DNA from: Heloderma charlesbogerti
Lineage: Eukaryota; Chordata; Lepidosauria; Squamata; Helodermatidae
Assembly: GCA_026122225.1 (NCBI GenBank)
Contig: JANEZZ010000739.1
Location: 310,001 to 374,000, forward strand
Length of the DNA: 64,000 bases
Direction: 5' to 3'
Shown piece after piece: positions 11,308 through 22,911 of the stretch. How positions within the stretch are numbered: position 1 is the first letter of the stretch; every line of letters starts with the position of its first letter. The notes beneath the pieces were generated by a model that ran no database searches, was not told the origin of the DNA, and was given only the letters and a program-made list of their open reading frames with translations. The translations under genes were made by a program, and so were the position numbers.

Positions 11308-11512
11308 AGGGCCAGTGTGGTGTAGTGGTTAGTGCTAGACTAGGACCAGGGAGACCTAGGTCCAAGTCCCCAGTCAGCAGTGAAGCTCAGTTGTTATCTC
11401 TCAACCAAACCTACCTCGCAAGGTTGTTGTGAGGTTACAGGGGTTGAAGATGGGGGAGAACCATGTACACCACCCTCATCTGTGGAGGAAGGCTGGATAA
11501 AAATGAATAAAT
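11308..11512 (+). mobile_element. tRNA-derived SINE
   Basis: Near full-length copy. The head is gccagtgtggtgtagtggtt, the B-box position reads ggtccaagtcccc, and the body has cctcgcaaggttgttgtgag. The tail is aaaatgaataaa. Confidence 0.7.
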
Positions 11513-11911
11513 CTCTGCCCCCTACTAATATGTCATCACAGCCAATGTCCACACATTAAGAAGGCTGGGAAGCAATAGGTTGTGGCTCAGAATAAATGAC
11601 TTCCAGCAAGCCTTCATTTCTTAGTATCATTCATTTTTATATTTATTTCATAGCATTTTTATCCCATCCTTCAGCCAAAAAGGCTCACAGAGCAGCTTAG
11701 AAAATTAGGAAATGACAATCCCCTGCCCACAGGCTTACAATCCAAAAGTCATGACACAAATGGAAAGAGGATTGGAGGGAGGAGGAAAAATACACATACG
11801 AAGTGTTTCCTTCCTCGGTAGAGCAAAGATTCGAAAGCCCTTTTACAACTCAGATTGGTTACATAAAAATAACTATGCTTAAAATAGGAACTCTTTTTTT
11901 TCCCAATCCAG

Positions 11912-12402
11912 CAGCTGATGAGATCCAGACCAAAAATGAGGAAGAGTTTCTAATACAGGAAAGTACGAAGAGGCAAAGAAGCCGTCTTCTGCCCAACTTG
12001 CAGCCAGCCCAGTTTGCCCGCCAGAACACCGATGGGCAGCCAGTGGTTAACAAGCAGGCCATTCACAAGCAAGACGCTCTCTTCCCCTGCCCTGAATGTG
12101 GAAAGAACTTCTCTCGTAAATCCACCCTCACCCGGCACCGGAGAGTGCACACGGGTGTCAAGCCCCACCAGTGTACCGAATGTGGGAAACGGTTCTTGCA
12201 CAAGTTCAATCTGGTGAACCACATGAGAACCCATGTGCGGGAGGAATCGAGCCGTTGTGGGTTGTGCGGGAAAAATGCAAAGCGGAATTCAGGCCAGGGG
12301 GGCCAAGAGAGGAAGACCGGGTGTTGCGAATGCACAGGAAGTTTTGGGCTGCAATATGGCACAGAGCAGAGAATGCCGGAGACAGGAGAGTCTTTCAGCT
12401 GA
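11912..12402 (+). CDS. SCAN-KRAB-like zinc finger gene, zinc finger exon
   Basis: The acceptor is tcccaatccag|CAGCTG. Phase 1 joins the previous exon through a GCA (Ala) codon and keeps the frame. After a 50-residue linker come two complete C2H2 fingers: FPCPECGKNFSRKSTLTRH and then HQCTECGKRFLHKFNLVNH, joined by HTGVKP. A third keeps only CGLCGK and has lost its His pair. The stop is at 12400-12402. Reading on in the same frame gives RRGEKKC...ECRKYIFRKYSKRRDSF-like remnants with further stops, so the array was once longer. With two fingers, sequence-specific DNA binding would be weak. Confidence 0.8.
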
Positions 12403-12500
12403 CTCCAACGGAGAGGAGAGAAAAAATGTAACTGACTTGAATGTAGGAAATACATTTTTAGGAAATACTCTAAACGCAGGGACTCATTCTCTGCCCTGGA
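12403..12500 (+). pseudogene. Relics of lost C2H2 fingers beyond the stop
   Basis: In the frame of the upstream zinc finger exon, codons after the stop encode GEKK, a Cys, a stop, then LECRK and FRKYSKRRDS. This preserves the spacing of a TGEKPY-linker and a CxxCGKxF finger. It is consistent with nonsense decay of the C-terminal finger array. The match is short. Confidence 0.45.
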
Positions 12501-12959
12501 ACTTTCTAGAAGTTGGAACCCCTTTCTGATGATGAGGCGGTTACCCTAAACATGATCAAAGCAAAGAATGCCTTCAGCTGCTCAGTTTGGTTACATGTTT
12601 ATTTTATTTTATCCCCTTTGCTTGTTTGTTAATTTGCGAAAGCATACTGAGAGGAAAAAGTGGCAAGAACGTTCAAACCTACATTTTATAATATGAAATA
12701 TGGCCTTTCTAATGCTACTGTAAAAGAGAGCAAAGATAGACAAAGAGCCCTGATGTGTCCATCGCATAGGACCTGTAGCCTACATTAGTAGAAATTCCCC
12801 CCTCCAAAATATACCAAAGTGTGATTGAATGGCATCTACCCATATACTGTTCTTAGCTGACAAGAGTAGCTGTGACTATAATTTGCAGGTAATTAATTTC
12901 CTTCAAGAATAATAGAATAGCAGCTTTTGAAGAATGGAATCTGACAATGAGCAGTGCAA

Positions 12960-13080
12960 CTTAGGGTGCAATCCGATGCATATTTAGACAGGAAAAAAAT
13001 CGTACAGCTTCCAGCATCCCCAGACAGCCATGCTTGGACTGACTTTTTTCTGTCCAAACATGCATAGGGTTGCACCCTGA
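12960..13080. repeat. Palindromic MITE, family B
   Basis: Left end gggtgcaatccgatgcat, right end catgcatagggttgcaccc. The central arms are degraded but still complementary (cagcttccagcatcccc). Confidence 0.65.
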
Positions 13081-14196
13081 TGCGGTGTTCGGAGTCATAT
13101 TGTTTGTATCAGCTTTTCCCCAACCTGGTGCCCTCAGATACACATCTGGATGGGATTGTATTGCTACAAGCTAAAACTGTCTATGTTGGATGTTTCTGGA
13201 ACATTATATGGATAGATATTACCACATCATATTTTGCAAATTAATGATGAAGTCAGAATTCTGCTGGTTTAGGGCAAACCTCCAGGTAATGTGTGATGGA
13301 ACGTCACCTTCAAAGGCCTTCAACCAAGTGCCTCCTTCATGGTGACCTTTAACATGACATATTTGATACTGTGATGTAGGTGAGAACTGTTATACGGACT
13401 GTCAATTTTGTGTTTCTTTTGAACAGTGTCTCAATAAGAGGGAGAATTCACAAAAATATTTCTTGTCCATTTGGATGCTTCCGTTATAATTATTTGTGTC
13501 AGGAGCCCTCACGTGTTACTCTTTTCTATCCACAAATTTTCCTCTTTTTTTCTTTAAAAGAATTACAAGAGTCTAGGTAAGATCCAAAGAACTGTCTAGC
13601 TCTAGTTCATTCTGTATGCCCAAGGGGACTTTGGACTTGTGTTTGTCAAGTGGCAGCTTTCCATACCACAAAGCAAATAGCTTTTGAAATTGTGGTGACT
13701 TTCAAGAACATTTTGGGATAAAAAAATGGGGGGTCTACTATTCAAAAGGGGGATGGGGGTTAAAAAAATCCTATTGGGCATACTTAAAGTAGCATTTTGG
13801 ATCTCTGTACATGCCTGTCAAATGCATTTCAAGTATTTCAAGGCTAACACTACCCGTTTTTAACCCCTGAATAACACTGTTGATATACCAAATTGCATGT
13901 TTGAGATTTTGCGACGGTGATAACAGCATATGTAAATGTTAGATTTTTTTTAAGAAAAGAAAACGGTAATTGTTTTTGTAAAATTTTTATTAAATCTTTA
14001 TTTTTTTGTAGTTTGCACATTAAAAAAAAGTTTAATGTTGTAATAAGAATTTCCAGTTCCTCAAGGTCCAATTTAGCTGGAGGCTGACATTCTTCAGTTT
14101 GTTGTTAACTCTTAGTTTATAGCCCAACTGAATGCAAGAGCAGTGGATATGACATAACTATGGTCATGAACAGGGCTCATGAAGCAAAATTAAGAC

Positions 14197-14282
14197 CAGT
14201 CCTACACACATTTACCTGCTAGTAAGTCTAACTGAACTCAATTGGATTTACTTCTAAGTAGACATGTATAGGATTGAACTGT
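14197..14282. repeat. Short foldback repeat, family C
   Basis: Copy with agtcctacacacatttacct at the left and gacatgtataggattgaact at the right. Confidence 0.6.
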
Positions 14283-14344
14283 AAGAATAGAGATATACCG
14301 ATGCATTCCAAACGATTCCCCATAATATAGTCTATTTTGTTTTA

Positions 14345-15815
14345 AGTTCTATAGAAGCTCTAGAAGATCGAAGGAAGTTACAGGCCAGTTAGCTTAACAT
14401 CTGTTCTGGGTAAATTGGTTGAAAACATTATTAAAGATAAAATTTGTAAGCATAAAGTAGGACAAGCCCTGCTGAAAAAGAACCAACATAGCTTCCACAA
14501 AGGTAAGTCCTGTCTCAATAACCTTTTAGAGTTCTTTGAGAGTGTGAATAAACATATGGTCAGGGATGATCCAGTAGACATTGTTTAGTTGGACTTCCAA
14601 AAGGCCTTTGATAAAGTCCCTCACCAAAGACTCCTGAGCAAATGTAGCAGTTATGGAATAAGAGACAAAGTCCTCTTATGGGTCAGTAAAGAACTGTTAA
14701 AGAACAGAAAGCAGAGGGTAGGAATAAATGGTAAATTCTCTTAGTGGAGGGATCTATATTGGGACCAGTGCTTTTCAGCTTATGCATAAATGATGTGGAA
14801 TTAGGAGCGAGCAGTAAAGTGGCCAAGTTTGCCGATGACATCAAATTATTTAGGGTGGTTAAAACAAAAGGGATTGTGATGAGCTCCAGAAGAGTATCTC
14901 TAAACTGGGAGAAGGGGCATCAAAATGGCAAATATGTTTAATGTAAGCAACTGTAAAGTGATGCATGTTGGAGCAAAAATGCTGAAGGCATTTGAACTAG
15001 TGGTGTTTGACCAAGAAAGACAGCTTGGGGTTGTGGTGGACAGCTCAGTGAAAAAGACAACCCCAGTGTGTGGCTGCTGTGAAAAAGGCAAATTCCATGT
15101 TAGGTATAATTAGGAAAGGAATGGAGAACAAAACTGCCAATATCGTACTGGCAAATACAAATCTATGGTGTGACCACACATGGAATACTGTGTACGGTTC
15201 CGGTCACTGCACATAAATGGGAATATTGTAGAGTTGGAAAAGGAACAGAAAAGGGCAACTAAAGCTGTCAAGGGCCTGGAGCAACTCCCCTACAAGGAAA
15301 GGTTACGACATTTGGGACGGTTTAGCTTAGCAAAGAGGTGAGTGAGAGGGGACATGATAGAGGTGTGCAAAATTATGCATCGTGTGGAGATAATGGATAG
15401 GGGGACATTTTTCTCGTAATACTAGAACCTGGGGTCATCCCAGGAAACTGATTGGTGGGAGATTCAGGACAGATAAAAGGAACTGTTTCTTCACACAGCA
15501 CATAGTTAAACTATGGAATTCACTACCACAACACAGTGATGGCCACCGATTTGGATGGCTTTAAAAGGGGATTGGACAAGTTCATGGAGGAGAAGGCTAT
15601 CAATGGCTAGTAGTCCTGATGGCGATATGCTACCTCGAGTATTAGAGGCAATATGCATATGTACACCAGTTACTTGGGAACATGGGCAAGAGGGTGCTGT
15701 TGCACTCATGTCCTGCTTGTGAATTTCCCCACAGACAGCTGGTTGGCCAGTGTGAAAACAGAATGCTGGACTAGATGGACCTTCGATCCAGCACAGCTCT
15801 TAACATTCGGAGGGC
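14345..15815 (+). mobile_element. CR1-like LINE, 3' half of ORF2 and 3' end, dead
   Basis: Interrupted frames translate to reverse transcriptase pieces. A VSLTSVLGKLVENIIKDK segment lies at 14382-14435 and LDFQKAFDKVPHQRLL near 14590. SILGPVLFSLCINDVELG and AKFADDIKLF (the FADD-box relative) lie near 14750-14850. Later come PHMEYCVRF and KEQKRATKAVKGLE. Several in-frame stops and frame changes make it non-functional. The 3' end carries tgtacaccagttacttggg and gactagatggacc. Confidence 0.75.
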
Positions 15816-16235
15816 GCAATCCTATTGGGATAGATGGCTGCCTCCGAACTCAGAGGTGACCACCTATCCAATGCAAGGCAGGAGAAGCACGGAGGTGACT
15901 GTCTCCTCTGTGCTTCAGCCACCCTGCATTTACAGCTAGACGGCTGATTTCAGCTGTCTAGCTGTGGGACCTCGGAGCACGGGAAGCAGCAGCCGGACGA
16001 CACGTAGGATGTGTCATACCAGCATTTCTGACTTCCCCGCCCTGACACGCTCCCAGGACCGCCCTGTTTTTGCCACTCCATGCTCCTCTTCCAATCGCGG
16101 GGCCATAGGAAGCAGCGCAAGAGGGCTGGAGGTCAGTTGTCAGGGAACGGACCTCGGACCGTAAGCTCCGAGGTCCGTTCCCGGGAACTGACCTATCCTA
16201 TGGCCATCTAGCCACTGACTAGCGGCCATAGGAGT
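15805..16235. mobile_element. Structured MITE, copy 1 of a 0.4-kb family
   Basis: Contains several nested inverted segments: tagacggctgatttcagctgtcta near 15937-15960, ggacctcggac/gctccgaggtcc near 16149-16180, and end-like ggcgcaatcctat / cggccatagga. A second copy lies in the opposite orientation at 56692-57100. No coding capacity. Class unknown. Confidence 0.55.
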
Positions 16236-16859
16236 GTTCCCTTAAGCTTTTTTCTATAATAAAATAGGATGTCTGTCAGTGCTGTAGTGCCAAGACTGTG
16301 AAACCTAGACACCTGCAGCTTGGTGTGCATAATAAGGGAAGCCTAGGGGTGTGTGCCTCTGGATTATTTTGCTTTTAAAATGCCTGATTTGATTTTAATT
16401 AATTTAAATGTGTCCCATGTGGTCAAAGCTTGCTGTAACATATTCAGCCACTGGGGGAAGACTTCCTTTTCTATGGCATACCTTGGCAGTCTATACAGGA
16501 GATTAGGAGGGCAAGGGTCAGAGTTCTACATCTGCCCTCTACTGTTATACATCCCACCCATCTGCCAGAGAATGGAGTGCACAGGTCCCTCCCGCTGGAG
16601 GCTACAGGGGCTCACCATGGCAGGGGCAATGCATGGGGTGCCAACAGGCATGCCTTGGCTCAGACAAGATCAGGCAGAACATATCCAACTCTGACAGCTG
16701 CATACATTTGCTTGAAGACTTGGCTGTGTCAAACGAAGAGCTGTTCCAATCTGTGTTGAGCTGGGCCCATTCGCCAGTTAAAAATAAGACGAATGTAGGT
16801 TACATGTCAAACAGAAATACACAAATACACATTTCCACATCCTGATGAAATTGCACTTC

Positions 16860-17035
16860 ATTCACAAAGGCTCATAGGAAGAGAGGCACTCCCAGTAGAC
16901 CAGGCTGGGTTGCTTAGGGCTTTAAAGGTAAAAGTAATTTGGGATGTACCCAAAGAATAGCCAGCGCAGTTGTTTTAATATAGGTCTTAACAGATGTTTG
17001 GATAGTTTTCCGCAAGGGTCACACTGCTGCGTTCT
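16860..17035 (-). mobile_element. LINE 3' region, L2-like, minus strand
   Basis: On the minus strand it reads cgctggctattctttgggta followed by ctttaaagccctaagcaac. This is the same order as in the longer copy at 18090-18900. Confidence 0.5.
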
Positions 17036-17044
17036 AGTTAGACC

Positions 17045-17182
17045 AGAGGTGAAGAATCTGAGACCCTCCATATGATGTCAGACTACAACTTCCATCATCC
17101 CTGCCCAGTGGCCACACTGGCTGGGGGTGATGAGCGTTGAATCCAACATCTGGAGGGCCACAAGTTGTCCACCCGCTGAGTT
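17045..17182. repeat. Palindromic hAT-like MITE, family A
   Basis: The arms are ccctccatatgatgtcag and catctggagggccacaag. The centre contains ccagtggccacactggctgg. Confidence 0.6.
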
Positions 17183-17698
17183 AAGACTCCTGCGGTAAGG
17201 GTCATTTACTGTTTCAATGGTATGTTCAATGCTGCTATTTTTTCCCACCTATTCTTAACCATATCCTACTCCTGTCCTTACATTGGTTTCTGGGAGCAGA
17301 AAAATAAGAACCATGTCAGATGACCAGCAACACAAATCACTGATATTGGAGAAACCAAGCTATGACCTTCTACGTTTGCGGCCTGGAGGCAGCCTCTTGC
17401 AATGGTAAGAAATACTTCAGAGGAGCAATTTCCTGCTTTGCATATCACAGCTTGTGGCAAAACTCCCCACACAGGAGTGGAATCTTGCTGCTATTTTCAG
17501 CCTCAGGTTATATGGTGCGGATTTTGTTCCTTGCTGCAAATCATTGTAGAGATGTGGTAAAGCTATCCTGCAGCCTATTCCACACCAACAATATCGTTTT
17601 TTTAAAAAAAATTAAAGTACTTATATACTGCTTGATATTAGAAGATCTCAAAGTGGTTTACATAAAAAATACAATATAAAACCAATGAAAAACAATAC

Positions 17699-18053
17699 GA
17701 GCTTTTCTACACAAGGCTGTTAATCACCTGTTAATCTGCTGTATCTACTTTCAATTTTGTTGCAGAATTGAGCTCTAAGCGTGACACGAAGAGCATTTCC
17801 TTTCCTGCTTTTCTGCTACATAACCCCTACGTGGCACTCTAGTATAGCAGAATAGCACAAATACACAAGAAGAAATTCTGCTTTCTTTCATTTTCACAAT
17901 TAAATGCCTTATTTTCCCTGCTCTGAAAAACTCCCCCAAAGTGCTGGTTTTAGACAGAAGTGAAACTGGAGGGTCACATCATTTAAAGAACCCGTAAACA
18001 ACCGTGAGTAAGGAATGACAGGTGCACAATAAATGCCTTGTGTAGAAAAGCCC
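17699..18053. mobile_element. MITE with terminal inverted repeats (GGGCTTTTCTACACAAGG)
   Basis: The left end gagcttttctacacaagg (17699-17716) is complementary to ccttgtgtagaaaagccc (18036-18053). The 355-bp internal sequence has no coding capacity. Non-autonomous DNA transposon; superfamily not determined. Confidence 0.7.
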
Positions 18054-18089
18054 TAATACATTAAAAGGGTTACCAAAAAACAGTAAAAC

Positions 18090-18900
18090 AGCGCAGCACA
18101 ATTATAAATCACCGAAAGCCTGAGTAAACAGGTACAATTCCAAAAGGTGTCTAAGACTCGCCATAGTTTCCACCTCTCAAACTACATGTGGGAGTGTGTT
18201 TTAGATGGTCGGTGTCATTACCAAGAAGGCCTACTTACATGCCATTTCATGATGGCACACTGCTGGTTGTGGGACAATCAGTAAGACCTCAGAAGAGCTC
18301 AAGGATTGATTTGGTGCATACAAGGGAAGATGGTTGTCTAGGAATCCTGGTCCCGAGTTGTTTAGGGCTTTGAATGTCAGCAACAAAACCTTGAGCATGG
18401 CTTGGTAGCTAATAAGTAGCCAGTGCAGCTCTTTTAATACAGGTTAAAGGTGCGTATAGCTAGCTGCTGCACTGAGCATTTTAACGTATTCTGCACTAGC
18501 TGCATTTTTTGAACCAGGTGCAAAGGCAGCCCCACATGGAGCAGGTTACAGTAGTCTAACTGTGAGGTTACCAGTGCATGGACCACCATGGCTAGGCTAT
18601 TCCTATCCCAGAATGGGTGCAGTTGGTGCACCAACTGAAGTTGGTAATGGCTGCTCCAGGGCACTGAGGTCATCTGTGCCTCCCGTGAAAAGGTTGAATC
18701 CAGGAACACCCCACAAACTATGTACTTGCTCCTTCAGAGGGAGTGCAAGCCTGTCCAGAACAGGCAAATAGCCCAATTCCCAGACCTGAGAACCACCCAC
18801 CTGTAGGAACCACTGTCTTATCAGGAGCTTCAGTTTATTGGCCCTCATAAGCGACCCAAACAAGTCGTGTGGGGTGCCAGTGAAGTGGCCTTGCAACGTG
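18090..18900 (-). mobile_element. L2-like LINE, ORF2 end and 3' region, minus strand
   Basis: On the minus strand an open segment contains RNSLAMVVHALVTSQLDYCN and GLPLHLVQKMQLVQN. These are typical of the region just after the reverse transcriptase in Jockey-superfamily LINEs. It is followed by gcactggctacttattagct and acattcaaagccctaaacaa. It is truncated and interrupted, so a fossil. Confidence 0.7.
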
Positions 18901-18939
18901 TGCATCCTTTTAAGTTGTGCTCCAACCTCCTCATGCACA

Positions 18940-19075
18940 ACTTTCCCCAACCTGGTGCCCTCCAGATGTTTTGGAGATGAGCTCCCATCAGCCTCTGGCG
19001 GCATGGCCAGGGGTCAGGATTTCTGGAAGTTGTTGTTCAAAATCTCTGGAGGGCAGCAGGTTTGGAAGGCAACTC
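18940..19075. repeat. Palindromic hAT-like MITE, family A
   Basis: Begins ccccaacctggtgccctcc and ends ctctggagggcagcaggtt. Confidence 0.6.
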
Positions 19076-19709
19076 TAGAACGTTGCAGAGGAGCCTGTGG
19101 CGTGCTTCTTGAACTGTGCACTGCAGCCTCAGGATGGTAAAATGGTTTGAGCCAGTTCTGCATGCTTTGATTCTGCAAATGGTCCTTTGCCCCGTAGGCT
19201 AATCTCATGGATATGAGAGCTGAGATCCAGGTTCTTCCTCTGTAAAATAAGGAATAACAGTGAACCTCTCCATTGGGGGTGTGAGCCTGCAGTCCTATAC
19301 CTGGGAATAAGTAAGCATGCATAGCTTTGAGTAAACATGCACAGGGCTGTGCTGCATGTAAGACAAGGTTTGTAAGATATTTTGTGCATTAATTGGAAAG
19401 TGCTACAGAAACCATGTTTTCTGATAAAAACAAGTTTGCTACATTTCTGGATGCAAAGAAAGGCCTTTGGCATTTTTGCTGTTTTATGTTGGGCCAGGGG
19501 AAAGGTTCCTGACCTCTTGAACTAGACTGCCGCAAGCAGACGTCTGTGCACCTTACACACTGGCAAGCGAAGTTCCACACTGAGGAAGCACTGCGCTTTA
19601 TTCTGAGTGACAGGGATCCTAGCCAATCTTTATAGCACAGATACTGAAAACGGGTGTATATGCAGGGGGTGGGGGGATAACCCTATGATATCTGCAAATT
19701 ATGAAATCC

Positions 19710-19832
19710 TATAGCAACCTTACCCAACTTGGTGTCCTCCAGATGTGTTGGACTACAACTCCCAGCATCTCCCAGCCAGCCATGTTGGTTTGGAAGTGCT
19801 GGGAGTTGTAGTCCAACAGCTGTCCTATAGCA
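19710..19832. repeat. Palindromic MITE, family A, strong arms
   Basis: Arms ggactacaactcccagcatc (19749-19768) and gctgggagttgtagtcc (19798-19814) are near-perfect complements around a ccagccagccatgttgg loop. Confidence 0.65.
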
Positions 19833-19847
19833 AGCTACAGAGGTTGT

Positions 19848-20065
19848 TGTGTTTGTTTTGTTCAGTCGTTCAGTCGTGTCCGACTCTTCGTGACCCCATG
19901 GACCATAGCACGCCAGGCCTTCCTGTCCTCCGCTCTCTCCCGGAGTGTGCTCAAGTTCATATTCGTTGCATCCGTGATGCTATCTAGCCATCTCATCCTC
20001 TGCCATCCCCTTCTCCTTTTGCCTTCAATCTTTCCCAGCATCAGGGTCTTTTCCAGTGAGTTTTC
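19848..20065 (-). mobile_element. BovB (RTE) LINE 3' end, minus strand
   Basis: Carries gttcagtcgtgtccgactct followed by cgtgaccccatggaccatag, the well-known 3' segment of BovB-type LINEs and derived SINEs. It continues into the reverse complement of the ORF2 C-terminal region (gcatccgtgatgctatctag). The matching plus-strand sequence is at 35700-35880. Confidence 0.75.
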
Positions 20066-20749
20066 TCTTTTGCTTTCTTTTTCATTTTCTCTGGATTACA
20101 AATGGGCCATAAACTTTGCCATGCAATGCTCTTTCTCATTCCCTCGCTCTCTTTTTAGAATCTTGCATAAGGATGTATCATTTCTGATCTGTTGTATTGT
20201 AGCAGCTAAGGGATTGGGGTTGTGAATTATGGTCCCCAGTTCAAAACTTGGCCATACCAGAAAGTCTCTTTGTGGTTGTGGTCTTAGACAAGCCCCCTCC
20301 CCTCTCTCTCAGCCTCAGCCCCTTATCTGTATTAGGGGCTAAATAATAACCCTGCCTTATAGGGTTATTGTAAGGATTACTGAAAAAATATAGGTCAGAA
20401 TATTTTTTGAAATATTCTCAAAGTACTAGATCAGTGTTGTTACAATATAGGCAGGTGCGTTTATATGTACAATAATGTACATGTAATGTATATGTACAAT
20501 AAATGTATGTAATTTAAAATGATTGAAACCTAAGGGGAAAGCCACTGGAGGCTTGCCAAGCAGGCCCAGCCGCCTTAGAGCCACTGTGCTTTTAAGAGCA
20601 GTATAGAAGGGGAAGACTTTCACAGGGTGCAGCTTTTCCTCTGGATTTCTGATGGGGAAAGCAGTAGGTGGTAAACAAAAAACAAAAAACTCCCTTCTAT
20701 GCAACTCTGGAGCCCTCCAAGGGATCTAGTAACCCCATCACTGTACCCA

Positions 20750-21010
20750 TTTAGATGCCAAGTTAAGACCCTTCCTCTTTAAGCAGGCATTTCACCTTCA
20801 ATCTGTTCCTTTAATTTTACTGCTGGCTCCTCAATGTTTTCAACATTAAAAAAAATGTTGTTAATGTTTAATTATTAATGTGATACTTGTCTGTAGTATT
20901 GTTTGTATTATTTATTTTGTTGTTGTTGTTGTTGTTTGGTTTTATGACTGTAAACCACCCTGGGGGCATTTGCCAGTTGGGCGGTATACAGATGTAATAA
21001 AGAAATACAG
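20750..21010 (+). mobile_element. LINE 3' end, L2/CR1-like
   Basis: Begins gttaagacccttcctcttta and ends ctgtaaaccaccctggggg and ggcggtatacagatgtaat. A (TGT)n run lies near 20920. Confidence 0.5.
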
Positions 21011-22054
21011 AATAATAATACCATAATATCACCGCTGGCCTAGAAATTATGCATCATCTTCATCATCCCATAGTAACACTGATGGCCTAGAAACTGTGCA
21101 TAAAGTTGCCCCTGTTGCTAGATAAAGCTGCCAATTCCCCGCCGACACACACGGGGGGGGGGGGGGAGCTCCCATGCATTTAATGCTGCATGTCCGCGGC
21201 CATTCAACCAGTTCCCGTATGCATGAAGACTCGTTGAAGGCGGCGGGACTTCTAGCACTCAAATGGCAGAGGCACAGGAGAGGGGCGGTATAAGGTGGCA
21301 ACCTAGCACACCTTTTGCTTTATAGCCAGTGTGTACTGGTATATCCAGCCCATCGAGCTGGAGGGGAAACCTAGCGAAGGGTTAACCAGACCTAGTTTCC
21401 CCATGACTGACAAGGATCCCAGCCAATGCCAGTGGCATGGAGAAGGGGGGATTAACCCTGCGCACGCTGGTTCCTGTGTCTCCAGGAAGGAACACGCCGC
21501 TGCTCCCTCTTTGTCTGCCCCCCCAGGAGATGCTTTTGGCGCTGGGCGGGCCGCTCCCGCCACCTGCCCAGCGCAGCCCCTGAACTGCTTGCACCTAAAG
21601 GAGAACGTACAGGTGGGACACCTTGGCAGAGTTGCTCCCTCCCTTTTGCAGCTGCTGTAATGCCAGATATTGGCCAGGCCAGTCAGACACCCAGGGGCAT
21701 CCCGTGATTGCAGTACCGTTGGAGGTGCATCTGCTCGCATTATTTTGATCCTTAAATAGAACTGGAAAGGAGGTTGCTAGTCCCTAATGATCACTATAGG
21801 GCCTTTAAAAATTTAAATCCTACACTTCAGTTTCAGTTTTGAGTGTGTTAGAAAGCTAGGGCAGGAGCGAACCTATGAGAGGGATGCTGGGAGTTGGAAG
21901 ACTCTTTTCTGGCTAAACATGGATAGGATTGCACCCTGAGAGACTGAGCTGTGACCCCCAAAAAGTGCCTGGTCACCTGCCTTGTGCCAGGAAGCGCCCC
22001 CAGTTCATATCTTGATCCTGCCATATACGCACTAGGGAACCCCCATTTTCCTCT

Positions 22055-22136
22055 CAGCGCAAGCTTATGCGAGACTCCTCGGGAGTAAATCTTATTGAAT
22101 TCAGTGGGGCTTGAAGTGTTACAGGATTGCAGCCTC
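22055..22136. repeat. Short foldback repeat, family C
   Basis: Diverged copy with gagtaaatcttattgaattc and caggattgcagcc at the right end. Confidence 0.5.
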
Positions 22137-22375
22137 TGTTTCCTATCTGTGATATGGGGTTAATGGTAGAACTGATCTGTCTTCCAGGGTTGTTGTAAGG
22201 ATTATGGAGATTTAACAATCTAAAAATGCTAATAATAATAGTAACAATAATAATAAGTGTTATTTTTATTATTAGACGATAAAGAACCCAGCAGACAGCT
22301 GCCAGTAAATATGCACTATGGATATTAAGGGTATGAGTGGATCTTTAAGCTCACAGTGTGAATTAGCCTCCTCTT

Positions 22376-22490
22376 TAGGGCACAATTCTATGCATGTTTA
22401 GACAGAGAAAAGTTATACAACTCCTAGCATGCTGGATATTGTAGGACTTTTTTTTCTGTCTAAACATGCATAGGATTGCGCTCTTAGCAT
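22376..22490. repeat. Palindromic MITE, family B
   Basis: The ends agggcacaattctatgcatg and catgcataggattgcgctct are complementary. The inner arms are caactcctagcat and atattgtagga. Confidence 0.65.
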
Positions 22491-22499
22491 TCTGTCAGA

Positions 22500-22775
22500 C
22501 TTGTAATCATGTTTATTTTTTGGTGCCAGGTGAAGACCTTTTTATTTTCCCAGGCTTTGTAGTTATTCAGCTTTATTTTTTAATGCATCATTGGGTTTTT
22601 CGACATTCACGCTACTGTTGGCTTTTGCTCTGTTTTTTAATCTGTTTTTATGCTGTTTAAAAAAATTTAAGGTTTTATATTTTATGGTGTATGTGGGGAC
22701 TTTAACTTTTGTGAACTACCCAGAGAGCTTTGGCTCCCGGGCAATATAAAAATAATATACTAAATGAATAAATTC
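22500..22775 (+). mobile_element. LINE 3' end, L2-like
   Basis: Starts aggtgaagacctttttattt and ends gaactacccagagagctttg and gggcaatataaaaataata. It lies just upstream of the second SCAN gene. Confidence 0.5.
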
Positions 22776-22911
22776 AGAGAAAACTCATTCTCTCACCTCC
22801 TCCATTCTGCTTTCCCACATTGTTGGCTTCTTCCATAGCCTGCTCAGGTGGGTGACCCTTCCAAGCAGAGAGACAGGGAGCAAAAGCCAGACCACAAATC
22901 CATGTGTGGTA

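Noticed and set aside
21303..21740. 145-codon minus-strand frame in GC-rich DNA
   Set aside because: Both strands are open and the product has no conserved features.
22852..22911. Longer N-terminus for SCAN gene 2
   Set aside because: The codon at 22852 is GTG; the first in-frame ATG is at 22912.
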